A model generated the notes under the pieces. That model made no database searches, was not told where the DNA came from, and saw only the letters and a program-made list of their open reading frames with translations. Of a DNA stretch of 64,000 bases, positions 12,257 through 21,763 are shown in pieces. A program made the translations under genes and the position numbers. Source of the DNA: Chaetomium olivaceum (Eukaryota > Ascomycota > Sordariomycetes > Sordariales > Chaetomiaceae); the NCBI GenBank assembly GCA_039881045.1, contig JAYWVB010000007.1, positions 868,001-932,000 on the forward strand, in the 5' to 3' direction. Numbering within the stretch: the stretch's first letter is position 1; each line of letters starts with the position of its first letter.

Positions 12257-13039
12257 CTCTTACCCGCTCTCCCTAGAAGGGTTAGAAGACGGGATGGCTT
12301 GAGTTACTTTTTTCTCCCTCTTTCTTTTTAAGGAACACGATGATCCGCACCGTGGTCTTGAAATGCAACCTGGAACTGGCTTAGACTTTTTATATCCGAC
12401 TAGAGCTGGCAAGATAATTCACTGTGCACTTCCCCGTCCGGCGCCGGGAGTGGGGCCTTCCGGCCGTCAGTCAAGAAGGACGACCGAGATTCTGGGTCGA
12501 AAGTGCTGCTGGGCAGTTCCAAGTTCGACCGAAATTTACGGTGGCAGATCGTGGGGCGGGGGGTGTCACCGATGTGCAGGTGGGCCCGGGTCAAATATTG
12601 GTTGCTTGCCCAGCGCCCAGTCGCCCACTGTTTGCGCCCTTGCATCTGCAGACATCCCACTTCAGCCCCCTCGTCCTCGGTTCCCCGAAGCCCCGAGCCT
12701 CCGTTCCCATGGTCCGCCGCGTATGGTTTTATCCGAGAGCGACGTCAAAAGGGCAACGAAGGATAATATTGAGTACGTTAGGAGCACCCTTTTCTACATC
12801 GGTGGCCTTCTTAAGGAGAGGGGACGGATGATCGGATCGGTTCATCTGATCCGAGTCCCGGAGACCTCGTGTTGCTCGACAAGTTCAACTGCGCAAGAAG
12901 ATGGTTTGGGGGTACACATATGTGCTATAAGCACTGTCCTTGATATTGTGTTGTACGCGTCCATGCATACGATAAGAACTTTAAGCCAACCAACAGTCTT
13001 CCTAATCCAATGATCTCAACCGTTCCAACCATCACACAC
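12257..13039. other. Intergenic region
   Basis: About 780 bases upstream of the 2EXR gene and downstream of the P450 gene. Several open frames overlap in three phases (12363-13013) but they have no domain and contradict one another, so I do not call a gene. It should contain the 2EXR gene promoter. Confidence 0.5.
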
Positions 13040-14978
13040 TCAGGCCCGCCGTCTCACCCTCATCCGCATCGAATCGACCGGTTTGGCCGTAACCTGTGCC
13101 GTCTGGACGTTGTCAGTATATGCCTCGCGCAACACAACTCTCACAGAACCCCCGGGGAACTGCTACTCACATTGTACATTTCCGTCTTGACCTTGTACTG
13201 CCCCTTTTCGTTCTCGACTGGCTGCCCCTTCTCGTTCAGGTCGAGCTCGCCCAGCCCAACCTTGACAAAGTCGTACCGCCTCGCCACAGCCGCCACAATG
13301 ACACGGGCCTCGATGGTAGCAAGATCCTGTCCGATGCAGTTGCGCGGACCTCGCTCAAACGGCCGCCACGCTCCCGGCGGGAACTTGCGTCCAGCCTCGT
13401 CCTTCTTCTCCAACTCCTCATCCGCCCCGGCGCTCATGATTCCCGCCTTATCACCCAGCCACCTCTCCGGCACAAAGTCGTCCGCCGTCTCCCCAAACAC
13501 GGTCCTATCGCGTTGGATGATAGTCGCACAGTTGTAGATGATAACCCCATCCAGACAGTAACTCTGCCCATCAGCCGTCACCGTGAACCCCGTCCCAGGC
13601 GGCGCCATGCGCGCCGTGCCCGCGGGCGGGTAGACCCGCAACACCTCCTTCACCACGGCAGTCGCATACCGCATACGGTTGATAAGCTCCTCGCCGCCGG
13701 GCGCCAGCAGCTTGGCGCGCACGGCGTCGGGCCCCGCGTCAGGACCGAACAGCTCGTCCAGCTCGTCGCGCACGGCTTGGAGAACGGGGGTGAGCGCGAG
13801 AACTCGTAGAACAGCCAGGCGAGCAGGATGCCGGTGGTGTCGTGGCCCGCGAAGAGGAATGACTTGATCTGGTCGCGCGTTTCGGTGAGGAGGGCTTGGC
13901 TCAGCGTGTCGCTGCCCTGCAGGCTGAGGCTGAGCACGTCGCGCGGGCCCTTGCCCTTGACGGTGCCGTTGCCATTGCCGTTGCTGGCGTTCTGGTGCTG
14001 GCTGTTGTACTCGGCGTGCTTGGCGCGGATCATGGTTTCGAGGCGGCGGTCGATCTGGTTGCTGAGCGTGTAGCGGCGCCACTCGCGCATCGGCGTCATC
14101 CACCAGGGGAACCGGCTGTCCTCGGCGCCGTACATCTTGAGCAGTTGGTCGTACAGCTGGATGAACTCGCCCTGGCCCGACGACTCGCCCTTCTGCGCGT
14201 CAAAGTCGACGTCCATGGTCACGGCACCGATGATGTCGAAGGTGAGGTTGATGGTGTGTTTCAGCATCAAGAATTCCTCGCCCGAGCTGGCAAAGCGGTC
14301 GAGGTGCTCCATGAAGATGTCCGTCTTGTCCAGGATGCAGGGCAGCAGCGTCATCAGATGCTGCGGCGCGAAGCCGGGGTTAAAGCGCTTGCGGAGTTGC
14401 TTCCATTCCTCTTTCTGGACTGGTGGTCAGTCGCCGTCGGAGAACCAGCTAGCAGCACCTCACCTCACGGGAAGAGTATGTGAGGAGGTAGATGAACACC
14501 TTAGGTACTTACCCCTTTCATGAAGACAGACTCAGGCCCGATAAGGCGCACCAATGCACCCATGGTGGGAGATTTTGGCGTGCTCCAGGCGAATGTCTTG
14601 CTCACTCGCGTTATCTGCTCGGCGACCTCGTGGCTATTCACCAACACCATGGGATAGGTGACAGGGCGCAGGTCAACGAACATGATGGGGGGGTTGCCCA
14701 GGTCCTTCACCATTGCACCGAAGACGGGATCTGGCGGCCAATAGTCAATTCACCCGCTTCAACCATAGTCGGGGTTTCTCTCGAGAGAGTGACATACCAT
14801 GGTGAATTCCCGGAGGCCCCTTCAAGGTGTATTCATGGACGGCCTTCAAGTGACCCCAGATAAGGGAGGGTTTCAGCTGGGGAAAGTTGGCGAACTGTTT
14901 GAATCGGCGGTGCCATATTGTCGCGGCCAGGTAAGTGGCCACGAGCGGGAGGGCTAGAAGGACGAGATTCGTAATCAT
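13040..14978 (-). CDS. Cytochrome P450 monooxygenase, one frame break
   Basis: Four exons (14978-14798, 14730-14513, 14414-13171, 13102-13040) give 568 residues once one missing base is counted. An N-terminal membrane anchor (VLLALPLVATYLAATIW) marks an ER-bound microsomal enzyme. Oxygen-binding helix I reads FLFAGHDTTGILLAW, the ExxR motif is KEVLR, the PERF-type motif is VPERW, and the haem loop is PFERGPRNCIGQ with the Cys ligand. The reading frame breaks right after YEFSR, at the five-G run 13786-13790; one more C on the coding strand restores SRSPPVLQAVRDELDELFG. The final 21-residue exon (TAQVTAKPVDSMRMRVRRR) matches a P450 C-terminus, which supports the splice model. Substrate unknown. 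All catalytic motifs are intact, so the break is probably a sequence error rather than decay. Confidence 0.85.
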
Positions 14979-16410
14979 AATGATTGATTACTGGCCCCTT
15001 GATCTCGAAAACAAATAGAAGGAGAAGTCGGGACTTAGTCCATTAAGTGAGGTGCGAGATGTCAAGTCGCTAATTGCTCACACGCGTCGCTTGAACGACG
15101 TCAACACAGCCACTCGCAACATGCATGGTCATCGAGGCGGGAGGAACTTTGAGATCCAATCCTACACAGTGACACTACACTATTTCATTGATCAAGGGGG
15201 AGGGGGGCAATATCGGGTCCAGAGTGGAGTCTTGAGCTGCCAACCCGGGGGGTGAGTTCCGTGAGGAGGCCCCTGTACAGAAAAGAGGAAGCTCGGCGGC
15301 TCACATCAGCCAGCTTAGCGCGTTAGGAATTGGAAATATCAGCAACAAGTCCTAGTCGATCTAACTACTTAGAGCTAAGCCCACCGAAGGACTGAGGATT
15401 AATCTTTACACAGAGAGAAACGCGATTGTTGCGAGAGCACTGGGACAGCAGGCAATTGACTTCGTAAGTATGGCCCCCAAGCCATGTGTTGCTCCTCGTA
15501 GCGCGCCTGGTTCATTTCTGTAGCGCTCCTGGTCCAAGGTTGCATTCTAGGGGTGAATCTAGGCGCGTCGTCCCGGCTATTCACACCCTGCCCCACCGCG
15601 GTGGGATGAGGTGGGATTCCGGACTCGGGAGCCAATACCATTGATATTTATCGTGTTTATGCTCGTCGTGGTTGGAGGTAGAGTTGGCGAGTTCTGGCTT
15701 GCCCTTGGCCTTTGGTAACTCATCGAGACCGCATATATTTCTGACAGTCGGCCCTTTGGCGGATATTGGATTCAGCTCTTCGCTGTGTTGCGTTTCACGG
15801 GTGCCGCGTAAAATCAGTGGAATCATAAAAAAATCAAGGCCTCGCTGTCGATCATCTGGGGTGACACAATGTTTTAGTTTTTGCTCGGAGGGCTTGAGCT
15901 AGCCTGGAGATAGTTAGGTGCTCAGGACGCCCAGTGGCTTCGCATTTGGACTGGAAAGGCCCCTGCTCCTGAGATTCAGGGGGGTAAGAATATCACGAAA
16001 AGAAGGTGGATTGGAATGAAGAATCAAGAGTGCAATGCAAGTAAACACACTTTAATTGAGCCGAACAACCTATGCAGCCAGTTTGTTTGTTCCACAATCT
16101 GTGGTTTGAAATATGATGCCCAAAATCCCAAAAGTCCCATGATGAAAACCATGCCCATGCGCGTAAACCAAACCAGGTCCCAGATGCTATTCCCAAAGAA
16201 AAACCCAAAACACTAACTCCGACCATTCTAGATGCTGAACCCATGATGCGTTGTTGCCGTCACAGGAGAGGGTCGGGGAGGGAGAACTAGCGAGCGCCAG
16301 CTTGCTTTCACACCATCTTTGATATCTTTCGGCTCAGCCCTTGTCGGACCCCGGATTTCAAGACGATGTGAAGACGGCGCCAGAGTGTGCCCCTTTCTCA
16401 GGGACCTCGC
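14979..16410. other. Intergenic region
   Basis: About 1.4 kb with only short open frames on both strands and no recognisable domain. It includes the P450 promoter side at its left end. No repeat, RNA gene or mobile-element remnant was recognised. Confidence 0.5.
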
Positions 16411-17201
16411 TCAGTTCCCACTCACTTCCCAATGAATGAATGCTCTCCCTGCGAAACTGAAAGGCGCAATCAAAAGTTGTGGGTGGCGCGGCGGGAAGCC
16501 ACCGTTGCCGCGGCTGCCGACGGAGCTGATGCTCTCGCTCGGGGCGATGCTGCAGTCGTCGCGGGCGCGGTCCTGGAAGCCGTCGAGCTCGCCAACGACC
16601 TCCCACTCGCTGGAGCTAGCGCCGGCGTTGCTGCGGGGCAGGGGGATGTCGGCGGCCGACATGTAGGAGCTGGCGGCGGGGCCGCCGCGCATGAAGGTGG
16701 CGGCGTCGCGGGGCGGGCTCATGCGGTAGCTGTCGGTGTTGCTGCGAGCGGCGACGGAGCCGCTATAGCCCGAGTCGGCCGAAGACTGGGCATAGCCCGC
16801 CACGCGGCTCGGGGGCGGGCGCGGGCGCCCGCGCCAATGACGGTCGAGCCGTCGGTGGCGGAGCGACCGGAGCTGCACTTGGCGAAGCCGGCTTGCACGA
16901 CTACCTGAACGCCGGCGGGCAGGGACATGTGGCCGGAGCCCTGGGTGAGCAGGATCACGTCCTCCTCCGGCCGGTCCGCACACCGTTCAGGAAGACGATG
17001 CTGGTGCAGCCCTTGAAGTCGAACTCGCGCTCGAAGTTCTCGGCCGGAAAGGTGTAAGTGTCGTGGCGGTCGCCGGCGCTGAAAACGGCGGTGGTCTTGT
17101 CCGACCAGCGTCTTCTCTAATGGCCATGCGTGAGTGGTTGATCTGTGGGGTATGGGAGGGGTCTTGCTTACAAGCTCAGCGGCGTCAATCATGGAAGACA
17201 T
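16411..17201 (-). CDS. Protein of unknown function, two frame breaks
   Basis: I do not recognise this gene. A 10-residue first exon (17201-17172) is followed by a second exon from 17116. Reading through needs two single-base corrections, near 16978 and in the five-G run at 16811-16815; with both the total is divisible by three and gives about 245 residues. The first half looks like a compact beta-rich domain: RWSDKTTAVFSAGDRHDTYT, ENFEREFDFKGCTSIVFLNG, then EEDVILLTQGSGHMSLPAGV. The second half is Ser/Pro/Ala-rich and probably disordered, with SEWEVVGELDGF and a C-terminal AFIHWEVSGN. The evenly coding composition across three frames argues for one real gene with sequence errors. No signal peptide or membrane segment. 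It could instead be a decaying gene. Confidence 0.55.
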
Positions 17202-18335
17202 ATTGGCGTTGGTGGGGGAGTCTTGGAAAAACTCGAAGTCTGTTAAGTGTGTTTGGAGTGGTGGTGGTGGTGGTGATGCTGCTTGCTGTTGGCTGCTGTT
17301 GCTTTGATGCGATGAGGAATGAAAGTGAGGGCATCATCTTGGAGAAGTGTCTTCTATTTAAGCTTGTCTGTTCTATCTGTTTGCCAGGAGTCCACAAAGT
17401 GAGGGGCCGTCTTTGGAGGGGTCCTTGGAGGGGCCGACGCGAGTTGTTCGTGCCCAAATCGATGGCACGATGTGCAAGATCGCGTTACAACGCAGTGTCT
17501 GGGATGCTCAGGGGTCGCGCCGCGGGGTGGTGAGACCCAACCAAGCGCTACAGAATATGGGTCAAATCCAATCAAACCATGGCCACGTCCTTGCGATTAG
17601 TTTGGAGCCTGACAACAATGCCCGAGGCGGGTCCAGTTTCCCCTCCAAACCCCTCCAGACCCATGGCCACTTGGCAGGGGGGAGTTGTCTCCTGGGCGTG
17701 ACGTGGCGGCCCTCACCGACAATTCTACTGGAGCCTCACCATTTCGGTGGGGCCGGACAACGGCCGAGTCACCTTTGCAAGAGGGCGGAAATCGCGGCGG
17801 CATCCCATTGGGCGCTTCAGTTCAGCCGTGATCTCGAGGCATCGTGGCGGTCAGCTGCGAGGGCCGGCAAATCCGGGGCGAAGGAGGTTTCAGGTACTCG
17901 TTGTTGTCTGTGCGTGCGTGCGTGTGTGCGTGCCCGGAGATACGATCGAGTGAGACATTGTACTTTTGGAGATGGCCAGTGTCGACGGACACATCACTCC
18001 GGCCCAGTCCTCGGGCGCCTCTTGGGCTCACTTGGGTTGCCTCAGGTGGGCAGTCTAGAACCAACAACGAAGAGTGGCGTGGAATGAAGTGCATGCAAAG
18101 TGGATATGATGAAATTGTTCTCTTGTTTCTCGAGAGAGCGCTGGAAGCGCGCACCACTAAGATGGTTTGGAGATAGGACCACCGATCCCCGTTGGTACCA
18201 GCCAGCTACTCAACTCGTTAGGAAAGGGTCCCCAATGGACTCAAGCCTGAGATTTTGCCGTACTTCCTGTGCCGCGCTGACTGGCACTCAACGAGTCAAG
18301 AAAGACCCGAAGCCCGAGTTAGAAAGACTTGCAGC
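17202..18335. other. Intergenic region with GT-rich microsatellite
   Basis: About 1.1 kb without a supportable gene. Overlapping frames in this stretch have no domain. A TGCG/TG microsatellite lies at 17909-17933. Confidence 0.5.
17909..17933. repeat. TGCG/TG microsatellite
   Basis: A run of GTGC and GT units, 25 bases long, in intergenic DNA. It is a simple repeat with no obvious function and could be polymorphic between strains. Confidence 0.8.
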
Positions 18336-19431
18336 TCAGATGCGACTCAGCGGCTTCTTTGCTGCATCACCACCTCTGGTCCTATCGGCTGTGTTTCTCT
18401 CGCTTCCGAGAATCAAATTGACGTGGTTGCTAATCGCAACAAGATCTCCATGCTCATCGAGTAACAGCACCTCAAGATCGAGGCGGCCGTCTTTGATTTG
18501 CTTCGACTGAACCCGCATTTGCAACCACTCCAGCCCCTCCTCCGGTAGCGCCTTTTTGATTTCGAGGTTGAGCACCACGGTTGGATACCAGAAGGTAGCG
18601 CCGGGGGCGAACGGGACGGTCTCGCCCCGACTTTGCAGCTCGGCGGCCTCCTTCTTGGTCGGCCGCTGGGCCTCGACCACGTACGGCCAGCAGTCAGAGA
18701 CATAGCCCAATGAAGCGGCCGTGAAGTTTTCGCCGGAAGCAAGCCGCACCCACTTGTCGAGAACGGACTTGGTTGTCTGTTCGCCCCGGGGGTCGTAGTA
18801 GATGCAATTCCGCAGGCACCGCGCGTAGCTTAGCGGGCTGCCACCGGGGAACTCGTACCGAGACCAATTTGCATCACGGTCTTCCTTCAAGGCAGCAAAG
18901 TCCGGCCGCGGAGGTGCCGGAACCGGATGCTGCAAACTGAACCCCGTCGGCAGCGAGATACCTTTCTCTTTGCTTAGGTCTGTCATGGTCAAGTACCCAG
19001 TAATCTCTTTGCGCGTCGACCCCTGTGTGATCCACGGCGCCGTGGGCAAGAGGGCATGCTGGTAAAGGGTGACATGCAAGGTTGAGAGCTGGCGGCCGAG
19101 CTTGACGTCCTCAATGATGATCACCGCTGGCCCTATTTCGGTGCGATTCAAGAACTGGAAGTGGGCGTTCAAGACGTCCGTTTGTCCCACTTTCGCGAGA
19201 TGGAGTCCCGCTGCCCTCAGGATACACGATGCCACATAGCCCCCGTTAGGCACTGATGTTCTTGTCAGGTCTCTTATTTCGGGCCATACAATGAATGACA
19301 GCGAAGCGAGAAAGCTTACCAGTCCCTATGCAGTAGGAATCGTTTAGATCGACCTTGTATGTGTGCGAAGCGACCCTCTTAACTTCGGTCGCCTTTGAGA
19401 AGGGAATGGGGCCGGTCTTGGCTTTGCTCAT
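18336..19431 (-). CDS. Acyl-CoA thioesterase-like protein (TesB/4HBT_3 family)
   Basis: Two exons (19431-19320 and 19252-18336) give 342 residues. The splice joins YCIGT to VPNGGYVASCIL, the entry to the first hot-dog domain (family block NGGYv..il..A). Then follow LNAHFQFLNRTEIGPAVI and VKLGRQLSTLHVTLYQ, typical of fungal thioesterase-like superfamily proteins with two hot-dog domains. The second domain contains GYVSDCWPYV and PTVVLNLEIKKALP, and the C-terminal block is LLLDEHGDLVAISNHV. No signal peptide and no clear SKL peroxisomal signal, since the protein ends in PLSRI, so it is probably cytosolic. It would hydrolyse acyl-CoA or a related thioester, substrate unknown. The 67-nt intron has a GTAAGC donor and a CTGAC branch site. 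Confidence 0.8.
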
Positions 19432-20372
19432 GACGAAGGCTATTTCAGAGTAAGTCCCCTTGATTGGTTATGTCGCCGTTGAGATATCGTCTTCTGTGTA
19501 TTGGTTCGGATTAACTGATGTTTGAGTGCTTATGCAGTACCATCCCGAGACCCAATGAACTCGGCGTCTCGGCCTCTCCGTCGGAGCTAAGCATTGGACC
19601 TCGGCTGTTTGAAGGTTTAAAGACAGGGATGGGTAACCATCTCCCTCAACAAACACTTGGAAAGGCACGACCCGTCAAAAAGAAATGTCAGAAAACGCGT
19701 CAAAAAACATGGATATGGACAATACCGGATTTGAACCGATGGCCTTTCACAGAGCACATAGTGCGGAGCGAAAATCATACCCCTAGACCAATTGCCCGAG
19801 GACTTGGCAAGAGTTTCGATAGGAGCCTTCGTGAGAGGGCGGAGGCTCCAGTCCTCCCGGAAGCCTCGGTTCTGTCTTGTGGGTCAGTGAAGGGAATAAG
19901 GGTTGAAAATGTTCGTGCCATTGGTTGTTGAAGATGCGATACTAGTATTTGACTAACTGGCTACTGGCGTTTGAAGTTTGGTTGGGAATTTAGGAGGATT
20001 CAAGGGTAGTAATGGTGGCCCGTCGGCGGGCTGGGCCGTCAGGGAAGTCTCGGTCTCGGCAAGCACATGCTAGAAATTGTTCACATTGCCCTGCCCACAG
20101 GGCTGGTGGTGTGGATTCCTATCCGCCCAGGACGACAGGAAGCCAGGGGTACAGGGCTGAGCTTATTCAACAAAATCCTGCATGTAACCCTCAATATTTA
20201 GCTCGTCGCCCAAAACGACCCCCACGGTAGCTGGTATATTTGGACACAGAGCCTCGAGGACGAAACGGCACCTGGCACAGGAGGACATGCTGTTCGAGAT
20301 TGTCCACCTCACAAGCTCCAAGATATTCAACCACTCGTCACCAGCAGCCAACCGACTCGCTCGCCACCCACC
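19432..20372. other. Intergenic region containing a tRNA gene
   Basis: About 940 bases between divergent genes. A tRNA gene lies at 19716-19797 on the minus strand. The rest contains no supported feature and should hold the promoters of the thioesterase and PaxU-like genes. Confidence 0.5.
19716..19797 (-). tRNA. tRNA gene, isotype unresolved
   Basis: On the minus strand the sequence folds as a cloverleaf. The acceptor stem GGGCAAT pairs with ATTGTCC (a G3:T70 wobble), and the discriminator is A. The A box region reads TGGTCTAGGGGTATGAT. The T arm ATCGG-TTCAAAT-CCGGT is perfect. The anticodon stem TTCGC/GTGAA encloses 17 bases instead of 7, so there is probably a small intron of about 10 bases. 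The D arm and variable loop look like fungal tRNA-Pro, but no Pro anticodon is present. With the standard fold, positions 34-36 would be CGC (Ala), and position 33 would be C rather than the near-universal T. The G3:U70 pair is the alanine identity element. It could be a functional intron-containing tRNA or a slightly degraded copy. Confidence 0.65.
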
Positions 20373-21350
20373 ATGTCCAAGACCGTAACCGAAACCGAGT
20401 CATCGGTGATGCTCGGCTTCAAGAAGCTCAGCAACCAAGTCTACGTCCAAGATGGGGGCAGCGGCAGCGGCACACCCAACCCAGAGCACCCCAGCACGGT
20501 AATAATCTACGGCTGGGGCGACGCCCGGCCACGGCACGTATCCAAATACGTAGCCGGCTACCGGCAGCTATTCCCCCACGCCCATATCGTGCTCATCTTC
20601 TCGCCCATTCTCAAAGCGCTCTACCAAACCCTCGAGGCGCGGTCCCGCACCATGATCCCCGTGCTCGAGACCGTCTACCCGGAAGCGGCGGCGCTCACCG
20701 GCAACCCCACCACCAACCAGCCGGAAGAGGAAGCAAAGAAGGGCGACCGGCGCGTCCTCCTGCACGTCATGTCCAACACTGGCGGGCTCAACTGCGCCGC
20801 CACCATGAACGCCTACACCACCAACACGCACGGCGCCGTGATGCCCCACCAACTAATGATCTGCGACTCGACGCCCGGCAGCACCGATTTCGCGCGCAAC
20901 GTCGGCGCCTGGTCAAAAGCAATGACCGTGGGCGCAGCGGGGTGGTTCCCCTGGCCGGCAGCGTTCACCCAGGCGCTGGCAGCGGTGTTCCTCGCGTGCC
21001 TGTACGGGGCCGGGTGGGCGGTCGGGGCGACGAGCGCGGGGGAGTACAGCACGCGGGCGGTCAACGATGCGCAGCTGTCCGACACGAGCGCGAAGCGGCT
21101 GTATCTGTATTCGAAGGAGGACGAGATTATTCGCTGGGATGATATCGAGCAGCACGCGGCGGATGCCCGCCAGAAGGGGTGGAGCGTGACGGCTGAGTTG
21201 TTTGAGGGCACGCCGCATGTCGGCCATATGCGCGCTCATCCTGAACAGTACTGGGCGGCTATTGCTGCTGCGTGGAAGGAGGCGGCCGCGGCGACGGCGG
21301 GAGGGGATGGGAAGAACAGGCAGACTGTAAACGGGGGTTCAAAACCATGA
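20373..21350 (+). CDS. PaxU/DUF829 (TMEM53) family alpha/beta hydrolase-like protein
   Basis: A single 325-residue exon. It shows the DUF829 pattern: an early strand and turn TVIIYGWGDARPRHVSKY, then AHIVLIFSPI, then VLLHVMSNTGGLNC at the nucleophile-elbow position (the HVMSNTG Ser is the candidate nucleophile), PHQLMICDSTPGS, KRLYLYSKEDEIIRWDDIE and a C-terminal TPHVGHMRAHPEQYW with the expected histidine. Members include PaxU of the paxilline indole-diterpene cluster, whose biochemical role is not settled, and animal TMEM53. A hydrophobic stretch (AAFTQALAAVFLACLYGAGWAVG) may be membrane-associated. There is no indole-diterpene cluster around it. The N-terminus lacks a signal peptide. Hydrolase activity is inferred from fold only. 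Confidence 0.8.
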   Translation: MSKTVTETESSVMLGFKKLSNQVYVQDGGSGSGTPNPEHPSTVIIYGWGDARPRHVSKYVAGYRQLFPHAHIVLIFSPILKALYQTLEARSRTMIPVLETVYPEAAALTGNPTTNQPEEEAKKGDRRVLLHVMSNTGGLNCAATMNAYTTNTHGAVMPHQLMICDSTPGSTDFARNVGAWSKAMTVGAAGWFPWPAAFTQALAAVFLACLYGAGWAVGATSAGEYSTRAVNDAQLSDTSAKRLYLYSKEDEIIRWDDIEQHAADARQKGWSVTAELFEGTPHVGHMRAHPEQYWAAIAAAWKEAAAATAGGDGKNRQTVNGGSKP

Positions 21351-21763
21351 GTCTGTTCGAAATGTATCAATTAGCGACTTGAAAATAGATTCTCTAGACA
21401 TTGTTATAGACTCGCGAACTTTGGTGATAGTCGACAAACCCCAAGTACCTGAAAACCGAGTAGCAGCCCGCCATGCAGGCGAGTTATATCAGCGGGAGAA
21501 ATCATTATAACTCAATGAAGCCAGGGCTGTCCCCTTTGGTTTGGTCATCTCATTTTACAAGATTGAAAACAGATGAATGGTTGAGAGGGATTTTTGCAAT
21601 TTTGCTCGCCTCAAACTATACGGGCCCCAAACTTAAACGCCTCTCTCCATTACCGGTTTCCTACCCTAACATCAATTTCGGGAGCTCACTGCTATCCTGG
21701 GCCTGGTGGTTCTAGTAAAGCCCGGTATTATCGGCATCGATATTTCAACATCCGTTTCTCCCT
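21351..21763. other. Convergent 3' intergenic region
   Basis: About 410 bases between two convergent gene ends, with short frames only. Nothing recognised. Confidence 0.5.

Noticed and set aside
12363..13013. Three overlapping frames upstream of the 2EXR gene
   Set aside because: They conflict with one another and none has a domain or splice signals that make a sensible protein.
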